Source: an uncultured Gammaproteobacteria bacterium
Lineage (GTDB): Bacteria; Pseudomonadota; Gammaproteobacteria; PS1; Pseudothioglobaceae
Assembly: GCA_913020715.1 (NCBI GenBank)
Contig: CAJVZH010000001.1
Coordinates: forward strand, 175,994 to 239,993
DNA: 64,000 bases
Direction: 5' to 3'
Position 1 is the stretch's first letter; the number at the start of each line of letters is the position of its first letter. The notes below the pieces were generated by a model, which saw nothing but the letters and a program-made list of their open reading frames with translations, ran no database searches and was not told the DNA's origin. Shown here piece by piece: positions 17,835 to 26,907 of the stretch. A program made the position numbers and the translations under genes.

Positions 17835-17860
17835 AAAGATAATAAAATCTTTCTTTTATT
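17835..17860 (+). terminator. Weak hairpin plus T-rich tail after the GMC gene
   Basis: AAAGAT and ATCTTT (17847-17852) form a 6-bp stem with a 6-nt loop, followed by a T-rich run. The stem is AT-rich and weak. Its place between the GMC stop and the creatinase promoter suits a terminator. Confidence 0.3.
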
Positions 17861-17876
17861 TCGTTGCAGAAAAAAC

Positions 17877-17905
17877 TTGCTTTTCATATTAAATTTGATT
17901 AATAT
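17877..17905 (+). promoter_or_regulatory. Sigma-70-type promoter of the creatinase gene
   Basis: TTGCTT (17877-17882) and TAATAT (17900-17905) are separated by exactly 17 bp. The predicted transcription start near 17912 leaves a 25-nt leader carrying a GGGGGA ribosome-binding site (17925-17930) before the ATG at 17937. Confidence 0.5.
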
Positions 17906-17936
17906 CCGCTTTTTTTGAACAGTCGGGGGAAAGACT

Positions 17937-19145
17937 ATGAATATGCCAAGAACAAAACTTTTACCAAATGGTGACAATGTCGCTCACACATTCAGCGATG
18001 CTGAGTTTAAAAACAGACAAGCAAGTTTGAGACAACATATGGCTGCAAATAATATTGGTGCAGTCATCCTGACCTCTATTCATTGTATTGCCTATTATAG
18101 TGATTTTGTTTACTGTTCATTCGGTCGCCCTTACGCGTTAGTTGTAACCCAAGATAGGGCAACGACTGTTACAGCAAATATCGATGGTGGCCAGCCGTAT
18201 CGCCGTACTTTTGGTGAAAACTTGGTTTACACGGATTGGCAAAAAGACAGTTTTTTCTACGCTCTGCAACAACTTGCGCCAAATACAGGAAAAATTGGCG
18301 TCGAGCATGACCATATTACGATGGAGCGTCTAAACAAGCTACAGTGTGCTTTTGATAAAGCACAACTTGTTGATATTTCGGTTGATTGTATGAACATGCG
18401 CTCAATTAAGTCTGATGAAGAGATCGCTCATATTATTCATGGCGCGAATATCTGTGACATTGGCGGCGCTGCATTGGTTGAGGCTGTTAAAGAGGGCGCT
18501 CCAGAGCATGAAGTTGCTATGCATTCAACACAAGCAATGATTAGAGAAACAGCCAAGAGGTTTCCAAACTCCGAATTGATGGATACTTGGACTTGGTTCC
18601 AATCAGGCATTAATACCGATGGTGCGCATAATCCTGTGACCACGCGCCAAGTACAAAAAGGCGATATTCTTAGCCTTAATTGCTTCTCAATGAATTCTGG
18701 TTACTACGTTGCACTTGAGCGTACATTGTTTCTCGATCACGTCGATGACGCCTCACTAAAACTTTGGGAAGTGAATGTTAAGGTGCATGAAGAAGGCATG
18801 AAGCTAATCAAACCAGGTGTGGCATGTAAAGACATTGCATTAGAACTTAATAAGATATTTGAAGAATATGGCCTTCTTGAGTCCCGAACATTTGGTTATG
18901 GTCACTCGTTTGGTGTGCTTTCACACTACTACGGTCGTGAAGCTGGCGTAGAGTTACGAGAGGACATCGACACCGTTCTACAAAAGAACATGGTGGTCTC
19001 TATGGAGCCTATGATAATGATTCCTGAAGGACAGGCTGGTGCAGGCGGCTATCGTGAGCATGATGTGATGGTGATTACCGAAGACAGTGCTTATGACATT
19101 ACAAAGTTTCCGTATGGTCCTGAGCATAATATTATTCCTGGTTAG
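17937..19145 (+). CDS. Creatinase (creatine amidinohydrolase)
   Basis: Creatinase hydrolyses creatine to sarcosine and urea and is a metal-free member of the M24 fold. The 402-residue length matches the Pseudomonas enzyme, and many blocks agree with my memory of it: YYSDF, CSFGRPYALVVT, NIDGGQP, MDTWTWFQSGINTDGAHNP, FGYGHSFG, MEPMIM and GGYREHD. H231 in TDGAHNP corresponds to catalytic H232. The two Asp metal ligands of peptidases are replaced (LSLNCF), as expected for creatinase. It has its own promoter and precedes the GbcB-like reductase and sarcosine oxidase genes, whose substrate it produces. Confidence 0.93.
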   Translation: MNMPRTKLLPNGDNVAHTFSDAEFKNRQASLRQHMAANNIGAVILTSIHCIAYYSDFVYCSFGRPYALVVTQDRATTVTANIDGGQPYRRTFGENLVYTDWQKDSFFYALQQLAPNTGKIGVEHDHITMERLNKLQCAFDKAQLVDISVDCMNMRSIKSDEEIAHIIHGANICDIGGAALVEAVKEGAPEHEVAMHSTQAMIRETAKRFPNSELMDTWTWFQSGINTDGAHNPVTTRQVQKGDILSLNCFSMNSGYYVALERTLFLDHVDDASLKLWEVNVKVHEEGMKLIKPGVACKDIALELNKIFEEYGLLESRTFGYGHSFGVLSHYYGREAGVELREDIDTVLQKNMVVSMEPMIMIPEGQAGAGGYREHDVMVITEDSAYDITKFPYGPEHNIIPG

Positions 19146-19285
19146 GGGAATGGTTTATTTCGATTTTATTGATTGAATAATGTAATCGTACTACTAAAGC
19201 TTCACTGATAAAATTCGAATTTTTACAGTCGCTTGATCCAAATGGTTTTCGGCGGCTGAATATCAGGTTGTCGTGTAGAGTGAAT

Positions 19286-20395
19286 ATGAACTCAATTAGT
19301 TTTCCAAATATTGATAATGAGAATTTGCCCAAATGGGAAGGCGACTTGGCACCTCTTGAGTGTATTGAGATAATAGAAGAAACACATAACGTTAAAAGCT
19401 TTAGATTTAAATCACAAAAAGACGCTTGGTTTCAGTTTTTGCCAGGGCAGCACACCACCCTATTTCTCAATATTGGTGGTGCGGAAGTGATGCGAACTTA
19501 TACAATCGCCTCAAGCCCAACAAGGCCGCACACCATTACCATTACCTCAAAACGAATGAGCGGTGGAGTGGTCGCCAATTGGATGCACGACAATCTTAGA
19601 GTTGGTGATTGTATTGATGCACTTAATATTGGCGGTTCATTTAGTGTGGCGCTGGATAATCCTAAGAAAAAAGTTTTATTGATGTCGGGTGGCAGTGGTA
19701 TTACACCGATGCTGTCGATGACGAGATACTTTGTCGATTTAGCCATCAATGTTGATATAGTCTTTGTGCACAATGCACAAACGCCCGAGGATTTAATTGG
19801 TAAGTATGAGTTGGATTATTATGCCCATCACCAAACTAATTTTGATTTGCATTATGTTTGCGATAAAGCTCATGCGATTTGGCAGGGCGAAAGCGGTTTT
19901 TTGAGCGCTGAGATGTTGGCTCGCATGGTGCCGGACTTTCTAGATAGAGAGGTTTATTGTTGTGGCCCTGAGGCCTATATGGTGAACGCCAAAACATTGT
20001 TAGAAGGCGGTGGTTTTGATATGAATCATTACCATCAAGAGAGTTTTGATATTGAAAGCTCAACTGCGCAGCACAATATGGCCGAGCCGCATGAAGAATC
20101 CCTAGACACCCCTGAATTTAGCGGTGAGGTTGTTGAGTACAACGTGACATTAACAGAGACTGGCAAAACAATCCTTTGCCCTAGTAATATCAATATCTTG
20201 GCTGCGATTCAAAAACAAGGTATCGGTGTACCATTTGCCTGCTCAATGGGCATGTGTGGCACCTGTAGAGTAAAAATGACCGAGGGAACGGTTGATATGG
20301 ACGCACAAGGCGGCTTATTAAAATCCCACGAGGAAGAGGGTTATATTCTTACCTGTTGTTCACACCCCACAAGCGATGTAGTGCTTGATTTATAG
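19286..20395 (+). CDS. GbcB-like hybrid FAD/2Fe-2S reductase
   Basis: This reductase has about 369 residues from the ATG at 19286; a TTG at 19268 is a weaker start. It has an FAD domain (RTYTIASSP), an NAD domain (GGSGITPMLSM, CCGPEAYM) and a C-terminal plant-type ferredoxin with the four-Cys pattern CSMGMCGTC and a distal CC. It resembles GbcB, the reductase of the Rieske glycine betaine demethylase GbcAB. No GbcA-type oxygenase is in the window, so its partner must be elsewhere or different, perhaps the HD protein at 25591. It precedes soxB by 21 bp. Confidence 0.85.
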   Translation: MNSISFPNIDNENLPKWEGDLAPLECIEIIEETHNVKSFRFKSQKDAWFQFLPGQHTTLFLNIGGAEVMRTYTIASSPTRPHTITITSKRMSGGVVANWMHDNLRVGDCIDALNIGGSFSVALDNPKKKVLLMSGGSGITPMLSMTRYFVDLAINVDIVFVHNAQTPEDLIGKYELDYYAHHQTNFDLHYVCDKAHAIWQGESGFLSAEMLARMVPDFLDREVYCCGPEAYMVNAKTLLEGGGFDMNHYHQESFDIESSTAQHNMAEPHEESLDTPEFSGEVVEYNVTLTETGKTILCPSNINILAAIQKQGIGVPFACSMGMCGTCRVKMTEGTVDMDAQGGLLKSHEEEGYILTCCSHPTSDVVLDL

Positions 20396-20416
20396 GTTTT
20401 TAGATAGAGTGATATT

Positions 20417-21667
20417 ATGCAAAAAAAATATTCTTGGTATTCGTTATTAAAAGCGGGCTTAAGCGGTCAAGATTGGGATCAGGCGATTCCACTAGTCGAG
20501 CCTAAGTCGAAATACGACGTTATCATCGTTGGCGGCGGTGGTCATGGTTTAGCAACCGCTTATTACTTGGCAAAAGAGTGTGGTATTACTAATATTGCCG
20601 TTGTCGAAAAAGGCTATATTGGTGGTGGCAATACAGCCAGAAACACCACCATCATCCGCTCTAACTATTTGCGAGATGAAGCCTCAAGTCTTTATGAGCA
20701 CTCGATGAAACTATGGGAGGGCATTAGTGAAGATCTAAACTTTAACGTCATGTTTTCTCAGCGTGGTGTTTACAACCTTGGGCACACATTGCAAGATATG
20801 CGCGATATCGAGCGCCGAGTGAATGCCAACGTGCTTAATGGTGTTGACGCTCACGTGGTAACCGCAAAAGAAATTAAAGAGCAAATTCCAATTATTAACA
20901 CTTCTCAGAATACTCGTTACCCTATTATGGGCTCCTCTTTTCAGCCTCGGGGTGGTGTTGCAAGACACGACGGTGTTGCTTGGGGCTTTGCTAGGGCCGC
21001 CGCGATGCTTGGCGTGGACATTATTCAAGATTGCGAAGTTACTGGTATTGAAGTTGAAGAGGGCCGCGTTAAGGGCGTCAACACAACGCGTGGTGATATT
21101 ATGGCGGATCGCATTGGTTGTGTCAGTGCGGGGCATTCTTCAGTGATAGCCAAAATGGCCGGCCTAAGGTTGCCTGTTGAAAGCCACCCTTTGCAAGCTT
21201 TTGTTTCGGAAGCAATGAAGCCAGTTTTGCACACCGTTGTGATGTCGAATGCAGTGCATGGCTATATCTCTCAGAGCGATAAAGGTGATTTAGTGATTGG
21301 CGCTGGTATTGATGGATACAGCTCCTACGCACAGCGCGGCGCTTCACGAATTATTGAACATTCAGCGGCCGCTATATTGGAGATGTTCCCGATATTTTCG
21401 CGCGTTCGCATGAATCGTCAATGGGGCGGAATCGTTGATGTTTGCCCTGATGCTTGTCCGATTATTAGCCCAACCAAAGTTCAGGGCTTGTACTTTAATT
21501 GTGGTTGGGGAACTGGTGGCTTCAAAGCGACACCTGGCTCGGGCCACGTATTTGCACATACCATTGCGCAAGACAAGCAACATCCATTAGCAGCACCATT
21601 CCATTTAGACCGTTTCACCACAGGCGCACTCATTGATGAGCACGGCGCTGCTGGTGTGGCACATTAA
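20417..21667 (+). CDS. soxB: Sarcosine oxidase, beta subunit
   Basis: This 416-residue subunit of heterotetrameric sarcosine oxidase binds FAD through [18 protein letters not shown] (35-52) and carries H184 in [10 protein letters not shown], the position where FMN is covalently attached in characterised enzymes. The complex converts sarcosine, oxygen and tetrahydrofolate to glycine, 5,10-methylene-THF and hydrogen peroxide. Gene order soxB-soxD-soxA-soxG follows directly, with 15-bp and 5-bp gaps and an overlap, as in classical operons. Confidence 0.95.
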   Translation: MQKKYSWYSLLKAGLSGQDWDQAIPLVEPKSKYDVIIVGGGGHGLATAYYLAKECGITNIAVVEKGYIGGGNTARNTTIIRSNYLRDEASSLYEHSMKLWEGISEDLNFNVMFSQRGVYNLGHTLQDMRDIERRVNANVLNGVDAHVVTAKEIKEQIPIINTSQNTRYPIMGSSFQPRGGVARHDGVAWGFARAAAMLGVDIIQDCEVTGIEVEEGRVKGVNTTRGDIMADRIGCVSAGHSSVIAKMAGLRLPVESHPLQAFVSEAMKPVLHTVVMSNAVHGYISQSDKGDLVIGAGIDGYSSYAQRGASRIIEHSAAAILEMFPIFSRVRMNRQWGGIVDVCPDACPIISPTKVQGLYFNCGWGTGGFKATPGSGHVFAHTIAQDKQHPLAAPFHLDRFTTGALIDEHGAAGVAH

Positions 21668-21682
21668 TAAAGGTAGATAATT

Positions 21683-21958
21683 ATGTTTTTGATTCATTGT
21701 CCATATTGCAACGAAGAAAGAGAGCAAGAAGAGTTTTCTCCTGCAGGTGAAGCCTTTATTGCTCGCCCAGAAGCACCTGAAGACCTCAGTGATGAGGGCT
21801 GGGCGGATTACGTTTTTTATCGTACAAACCATAAGGGTGACCACTGGGAGCAATGGGTTCACAGTAACGGTTGTCGAAAATACTTTATGGTTGAACGCTC
21901 AACCATAACCCATGAAATTTTAAAAGTCGCCGCTTTTGGCGCGGATATTAGCGAGTAA
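21683..21958 (+). CDS. soxD: Sarcosine oxidase, delta subunit
   Basis: This 91-residue zinc-binding subunit has IHCPYC near the N-terminus (C6, C9) and H60 with C64 in HSNGCRKYF, the usual zinc ligand set. It contributes to assembly of the heterotetramer and has no separate catalytic function. It lies between soxB and soxA, 5 bp before the latter, which supports stoichiometric coexpression. Confidence 0.95.
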   Translation: MFLIHCPYCNEEREQEEFSPAGEAFIARPEAPEDLSDEGWADYVFYRTNHKGDHWEQWVHSNGCRKYFMVERSTITHEILKVAAFGADISE

Positions 21959-21963
21959 GTATT

Positions 21964-24900
21964 ATGAGAGTTGAACAATTAACGAGCAATCAAATCGATC
22001 GTTCTAAGCCACTTACTTTTATTTTTAACGATAAAAAGTACAAAGGCTTTGAAGGTGATACATTGGCTTCAGCTTTAATGGCAAATGACGCCTTGTTGTT
22101 TGCTAGAAGTTTTAAATATGGCCGTAAACGTGGTCTTATGGCCGCCGGTGTTGAAGAGCCCAACGCACTGGTGTCTTTAGAAATGGGTGGTCGCTATACG
22201 CCCAATCTAAAAGCAACTGAAATCCCTCTTTATGATGGCCTTAGCGCTAAAAGTGCGACCAATCCGCACAGTTTCGATTTACGCGCTTTTATCAAACCAT
22301 TGCACCGCTTTATGCCAGCCGGCTTTTATTATAAGACATTTATCAAACAGGCAGTTTGGGCAAAAGTAGAGGACTCTCTGCGAGCGCTTTCTGGGTTCTC
22401 TGAAGCGCCAACTGAAGAGGATGTTGATGTTTACGATCATGTTTATCACCACGCTGAAGTTCTGATTATTGGTGGTGGTGCTGCGGGTATGTCAGCAACT
22501 CTAGAAGTGTTAAAGAATTCAGACAGTGAGCGTGTTATCTTGGTTGATGAACGCTCGCGCCTCGGAGGGGAGTTGTTTAATGAGTTCACCTCAGATGAAG
22601 CTGCTGCCATGTGGCATGAGGACGGCGTTGCTGATTTGTGTGGTTTTGCCAAGGAACAAGGCGATCGCTTTACGATGCTCACTCGCGCCACAGCTTACGC
22701 CTGGCATGATCAAAATTATGTTGAGGTTTTGGAAACACATGCAACGGGTGAAAACTTATCATTAACTGATAGCAATCAAGCCAGGAAGACATTGCACAAG
22801 ATTCGCGCCAAAAAAGTGATTTTGGCTACAGGCGCACACGAACGTCCAATGCTCTTTGAAGCAAACGATTTGACCAATATTATGCTCAGCCAATCGGTCA
22901 GAAGATATCTGAATGAGTTTGGTGTGGTTTCAGGTAAGAAAGTTGTTGTATATGGCAATAACGACAGTATTTACCAAACGGCTAAAGATTTGCATAGCAG
23001 CCATATTGCTTGCACCGTGATTGATGTTAGGTCTGCAGATCTTGCAAATACCCACGCTGAAGAGCTAAAGCAGATTGGGGTAAAAGTATTACAAGGTTAT
23101 GCAGTTGTTAAGGCACACGGCTCCGACAAGGTTGATAGTGTCGATATTGCGCTTGCAACCCGCCAGGGCACAAGTTGGGAAGTGATTGGTGAGGGCGAAT
23201 CTTTGAGCTGTGACTTATTGGCCACATCTGGCGGTTTTAATCCGGTTGTTCATCTGGATTGTCATACGGGTGCTAAAGCTACTTTTGACGAAGTTTCGCA
23301 AGCATTTTTGCCACAAAAAGATCGTGTAAATCGCCAAACCTGCGGAGCAGTGAGTGGTGTCGGTTCTTGGCATGATGCCGTTATTGATGGCAAAAACAAA
23401 GCGCAGTCAACATTGCAATCTTTGGGTGTTGTCAGCGAGGTGAGTGATGCTGACTTAAGCGAAAATCACGCAAACTATTTTAATGTCAGCGAGTTTTTTA
23501 CCCCTGATGCGATTATCGAGCGACCAAAAGTTTTTCTTGATTTGCAAAACGATGTCACCACATTGGATGTTGCGCTTTCAATTAGAGAGGGTTATCGTTC
23601 TATTGAACATATCAAGCGTTATACGGCTATGGGATTCGGAACAGACCAGGGAAAAACAGGCAATATCAATGGTATTGCAGTGGCAGCAGCTATTCTTGGG
23701 AAAACAATGCCAGAAGTTGGCACAACCACTTTTCGACCAGCCTATACAGGTGTTGATTTCGGCGCTCTGGCAGGTCGTGAAAATGGCGGATCATTTGATC
23801 CAGAGCGTTACACAACGATTCATGATTCTCATGTTGCTAAAGGCGCTGAGTTCGAAATAGTGGGCCAGTGGTATCGCCCTTGGTATTACCCAAAATCGGG
23901 TGAAAACATTCACCAAGCCGTTCATAGAGAGTGCTTGGCTGCAAGAACTTCACTGGGCATGATGGACGCCTCAACCTTAGGTAAGATTGATGTACAAGGT
24001 CCTGACGCGAGAGAATTTTTATCAAGAGTGTACACCAACGCTTGGATGAAGCTTGCGCCGGGAAGTTGTCGTTACGGCCTCATGTGTAATGAAAAAGGCA
24101 TGATTATCGATGACGGTGTGTCAACATGCATTGGCGAGAACCACTTTATCATGACAACGACAACGGGTGGTGCGGCGAGTGTGTACTCCACATTAGAAAT
24201 GTGGCTACAAACAGAATGGCAGCACTTGGACGTGCATCTTAACAGTGTCACCGATCATTACTCAACCATTGCTGTTGTTGGACCTAACGCTCGCAACTTA
24301 ATGAAAATATTGTGTCAAGATGTTGATTTTGATCGTGAGCATTTCAAATTTATGCAGTGGCGCCCAGGAACAGTTTGTGGTGTTAATGCTCGTATTATGC
24401 GTATCAGTTTCTCCGGCGAGTTGGCTTATGAGATTAACGTGGAGGCCAATTACGGTCGCTACATTTGGGATCAAGTAGCTACTGTTGGCGAAAAGTGGAA
24501 CATCACGCCATACGGTACGGAGTCCATGCACGTTCTTCGTGCTGAGAAAGGTTATATTATTGTGGGTCAAGACACCGATGGCTCAATGACGCCGGCGGAT
24601 GTTAATATGAATTGGATTGTGGCAAACAACAAGCCATTTTCATTTATTGGTCAGCGTTCGTTCTCTATTGCTTCACTTAACGCAGACAACCGATTCCAGT
24701 TAGTGGGTTTATTAACCAAGGATGCTGCTGTTGTATTGCCAGAGGGCGCGCATATGATTGACAATAAAGGCCAGTCAATTGGCTATGTGACATCAAGTTA
24801 CTTTAGTCCAATTTTGGGAAGGTCTATCGCAATGGCACAACTCCAGGGTGGCTTAAACAAAATTGGCGAAACGGTGATAGTTAAAATAGTTCAAGAAAAA

Positions 24901-24984
24901 CAAGGACTTAAAGAAATTCCTTGCGAAATATCGAGCAGTGTTTTTTATGATATTAACAGTGAAAAGGTAGACGGCAATGACTAA
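21964..24984 (+). CDS. soxA: Sarcosine oxidase, alpha subunit
   Basis: This 1006-residue subunit has an N-terminal small domain (about 15-110), an FAD/NAD domain with VLIIGGGAAGMSATLEVL (about 167-185) and a second nucleotide-binding segment VVVYGNNDSIYQT. From about residue 630 it carries a GcvT-like aminomethyltransferase domain that passes formaldehyde equivalents to tetrahydrofolate. Length and order match the known alpha subunits. It overlaps soxG by 8 bp. With gcvT nearby, the cell has two routes from methylamine-type carbon to methylene-THF. Confidence 0.96.
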   Translation: MRVEQLTSNQIDRSKPLTFIFNDKKYKGFEGDTLASALMANDALLFARSFKYGRKRGLMAAGVEEPNALVSLEMGGRYTPNLKATEIPLYDGLSAKSATNPHSFDLRAFIKPLHRFMPAGFYYKTFIKQAVWAKVEDSLRALSGFSEAPTEEDVDVYDHVYHHAEVLIIGGGAAGMSATLEVLKNSDSERVILVDERSRLGGELFNEFTSDEAAAMWHEDGVADLCGFAKEQGDRFTMLTRATAYAWHDQNYVEVLETHATGENLSLTDSNQARKTLHKIRAKKVILATGAHERPMLFEANDLTNIMLSQSVRRYLNEFGVVSGKKVVVYGNNDSIYQTAKDLHSSHIACTVIDVRSADLANTHAEELKQIGVKVLQGYAVVKAHGSDKVDSVDIALATRQGTSWEVIGEGESLSCDLLATSGGFNPVVHLDCHTGAKATFDEVSQAFLPQKDRVNRQTCGAVSGVGSWHDAVIDGKNKAQSTLQSLGVVSEVSDADLSENHANYFNVSEFFTPDAIIERPKVFLDLQNDVTTLDVALSIREGYRSIEHIKRYTAMGFGTDQGKTGNINGIAVAAAILGKTMPEVGTTTFRPAYTGVDFGALAGRENGGSFDPERYTTIHDSHVAKGAEFEIVGQWYRPWYYPKSGENIHQAVHRECLAARTSLGMMDASTLGKIDVQGPDAREFLSRVYTNAWMKLAPGSCRYGLMCNEKGMIIDDGVSTCIGENHFIMTTTTGGAASVYSTLEMWLQTEWQHLDVHLNSVTDHYSTIAVVGPNARNLMKILCQDVDFDREHFKFMQWRPGTVCGVNARIMRISFSGELAYEINVEANYGRYIWDQVATVGEKWNITPYGTESMHVLRAEKGYIIVGQDTDGSMTPADVNMNWIVANNKPFSFIGQRSFSIASLNADNRFQLVGLLTKDAAVVLPEGAHMIDNKGQSIGYVTSSYFSPILGRSIAMAQLQGGLNKIGETVIVKIVQEKQGLKEIPCEISSSVFYDINSEKVDGND

Positions 24985-25564
24985 TTCAACAACAAACTTC
25001 CATCCGGTTTTTGCCTCAACATTTGAGTCCATGACGGATGTTGAAGGGTATTTAATTAATCAGGAAGATCTTTCATGTCTTGAGATTTGCGACAAAGCTA
25101 TTGTCATTTTGCGCGCCTCTAAAGATCTTGCACAAACAAAAAAAGTTGCAAAAGAACAATGGGGTGTTGGTTTGCCTGAGGCGCTTGGCATGAGTCAAGG
25201 TAACGACGGCATTCAATGTTTTTGGATTGGCCCCGATGAATTTTGGTTGGTGCATTCTCAATTTCAAAGAGAGGTGCTATGGCAAAAACAAGCCGACTTA
25301 CCAGCAGAGATGTCGCTAGTTGACAATACTGGTGCCTACGGCGCATTGCGTTTTAAGGGTGCGAATGTGCACAAGCTATTATCTCGTTGGATGGGCTACG
25401 ATCTCAGTGGCAAGCTTGCTATGGGTAAAGTCGTATCAACAACTCTTGGTCAAGCGCCAGTTGTTGTATACTGTGAAAATGAAAACGAACTAATGATGCT
25501 GGTTAGGCATTCATTTTCCCATTATGTTGCCGGTCTTTTGACGGACAGTGCGAAACGTCTGTAA
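24977..25564 (+). CDS. soxG: Sarcosine oxidase, gamma subunit
   Basis: This 195-residue SoxG family protein is recognisable by IQCFWIGPDEFWLV and MSLVDNTGAYGALRFKG in the middle. It is the fourth subunit of sarcosine oxidase, structurally related to the aminomethyltransferase fold and non-catalytic. It starts inside the 3' end of soxA (8-bp overlap), so translation is probably coupled, and it is followed 26 bp later by an HD-domain gene in the same direction. Confidence 0.93.
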   Translation: MTNSTTNFHPVFASTFESMTDVEGYLINQEDLSCLEICDKAIVILRASKDLAQTKKVAKEQWGVGLPEALGMSQGNDGIQCFWIGPDEFWLVHSQFQREVLWQKQADLPAEMSLVDNTGAYGALRFKGANVHKLLSRWMGYDLSGKLAMGKVVSTTLGQAPVVVYCENENELMMLVRHSFSHYVAGLLTDSAKRL

Positions 25565-25590
25565 TTGATCTAAAAGAGCGGGGAGATAGG

Positions 25591-26178
25591 ATGCAAAGAG
25601 TTAGTTTTACTAAAATGGAAGACGGCACTGCTGAGGATTATGCTTTTCTCGATACTTTAGAGGACCAGTACAAGGCCGCTTTGCCAACAAGACTTATTGA
25701 AACCTTAAGAGGTTTGAGTGAGGGTCTTTCAGGCTATCAAATTTCTCGACTGGATCATAGCCTCCAAGGGGCGACTCGTGCACATCGTGCCGGCGAGGAT
25801 TTAGAGTTGGTTATGGCAATTCTATTTCATGATATTGGCGATGAGCTTGCAGTTTATTCCCATTCTGAAATGGCGGCGGCTATTTTGCGTCCGTTTGTTT
25901 CGGAAAAAGTTTATTGGATTATTAAGCACCATGGTGTTTTTCAAATGTATTACTATGCACACCATTGTGGCGGCGATAGAAACACTCGAGAAATGTTCAG
26001 CGACAGCCCTTGGTATGAAGACGCGATTCATTTTTGCCACGAATACGACCAAAACTGCTTCGATCCTACTTACGATACGGAGCCTTTAGAGTTTTTCATA
26101 CCGATGATCGAGTCATTCTTTTCTGCGCCACGAACCGACGATGCCGAAGAACTTGCCAGATACGGTAATCGGTCCTGA
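25591..26178 (+). CDS. HD-domain protein, possible di-iron oxygenase (PhnZ/MIOX-like)
   Basis: This 195-residue HD-fold protein has a possible ligand series H56 (RLDHSLQ), H80-D81 (LFHDIGD), H91 (YSHSE), H113/H114 (IKHHG) and D153 (HEYDQ). Six ligands are what di-iron HD oxygenases such as PhnZ and MIOX use; simple phosphohydrolases need fewer. The H56-to-H80 spacing of 24 equals that of PhnZ, but PhnZ's lid Tyr and Glu are not conserved. It lies 26 bp after soxG behind a GGGGAG ribosome-binding site, so a role in N-methyl or amine catabolism is likely. Phosphohydrolase remains the alternative. Confidence 0.65.
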   Translation: MQRVSFTKMEDGTAEDYAFLDTLEDQYKAALPTRLIETLRGLSEGLSGYQISRLDHSLQGATRAHRAGEDLELVMAILFHDIGDELAVYSHSEMAAAILRPFVSEKVYWIIKHHGVFQMYYYAHHCGGDRNTREMFSDSPWYEDAIHFCHEYDQNCFDPTYDTEPLEFFIPMIESFFSAPRTDDAEELARYGNRS

Positions 26179-26234
26179 TAGAGTCGAAAATAACAGGCTG
26201 TACTGGGCTTTTGTTGTAATCAGAAAAGCGCTTA

Positions 26235-26243
26235 TGGTAAGAT
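26235..26243 (+). promoter_or_regulatory. Extended -10 promoter of dsbB
   Basis: TGGTAAGAT fits the extended -10 pattern TGnTANNAT and is followed by AA. The same 11-mer TGGTAAGATAA recurs ahead of the next gene (26865). Predicted transcription starts near 26250, 30 bp before the dsbB start. Confidence 0.45.
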
Positions 26244-26280
26244 AAACTCCAATTTTTCCAGCTTAAGTTGAGGGTTTTCT

Positions 26281-26796
26281 TTGAACGTATTATTGCGACA
26301 AATCAGTGTTCGTCAAATTCACTTACTCATTTTATTAGCCGTTGGCGGCATTATTGGTTATGCAGCTTATAGCATCAAGGTTCTTGGTCTTGAGGCCTGC
26401 CCTCTTTGTATTACTCAACAATTCTTCTATTGCTTAATCGGCATCACCGCTTTTGCGGCTTTTTTACATAACCCTCGAGCCAGAGTCTACCGCATTTATG
26501 CGGCGATCATTTTCACCTCTTCTATTTTTGGCGCATGGATAGCGGGGCGCCAAGTTTGGCTGCAAAGCCTGCCCGACGACGAAGTGCCACTTTGCGGCCC
26601 TCCATTGGAGTACATCTTAGAAGTGTTTCCATTCGGCGAATTACTCAACGCCTTGTTTATGGGCGATGGCAATTGTGCCGAAATCCCCTGGACATTCTTG
26701 GGTGCCAGTATGGCACTCTGGTCACTACTGTTTTTCATTGTGTTCTTTGTGCTTAGCTTTATTGTGATGATGCGCTCTAATTCTATTTATCGATAG
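26281..26796 (+). CDS. dsbB: Disulfide bond formation protein B
   Basis: This 171-residue, four-helix inner-membrane quinone reductase reoxidises DsbA in the periplasm. The quinone-side pair is C40/C43 in ACPLCITQQ and the periplasmic pair is C105 (PLCGPP) and C132 (GNCAEIPW). Start codon is TTG with a GAGGG ribosome-binding site upstream. No dsbA lies in the window. It is separated from the sarcosine operon by about 100 bp and has its own promoter. Confidence 0.93.
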   Translation: MNVLLRQISVRQIHLLILLAVGGIIGYAAYSIKVLGLEACPLCITQQFFYCLIGITAFAAFLHNPRARVYRIYAAIIFTSSIFGAWIAGRQVWLQSLPDDEVPLCGPPLEYILEVFPFGELLNALFMGDGNCAEIPWTFLGASMALWSLLFFIVFFVLSFIVMMRSNSIYR

Positions 26797-26843
26797 TTTG
26801 AGTTGGGAGATTTGTCGGCTGAATTTCGGTTCAAATTGCAGCT

Positions 26844-26873
26844 ATTCCAAGTGGAATAATTCTGTGGTAAGAT
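26844..26873 (+). promoter_or_regulatory. Extended -10 promoter and inverted repeat upstream of the cyclopropane synthase gene
   Basis: TGGTAAGAT (26865-26873) repeats the dsbB promoter element. Just upstream, ATTCCA-AG-TGGAAT (26844-26857) is a perfect 6-bp inverted repeat overlapping the -35 region, a reasonable operator site. The predicted start near 26880 argues for translation from ATG 26908 rather than TTG 26884. Confidence 0.4.
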
Positions 26874-26907
26874 AACGGTCTGATTGAGAAAAATCACAAG
26901 TTTATTA

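Noticed and set aside
17937..19145. Calling this M24 protein a peptidase
   Set aside because: The metal-binding Asp pair is replaced and the sequence matches creatinase blocks, including the catalytic His.
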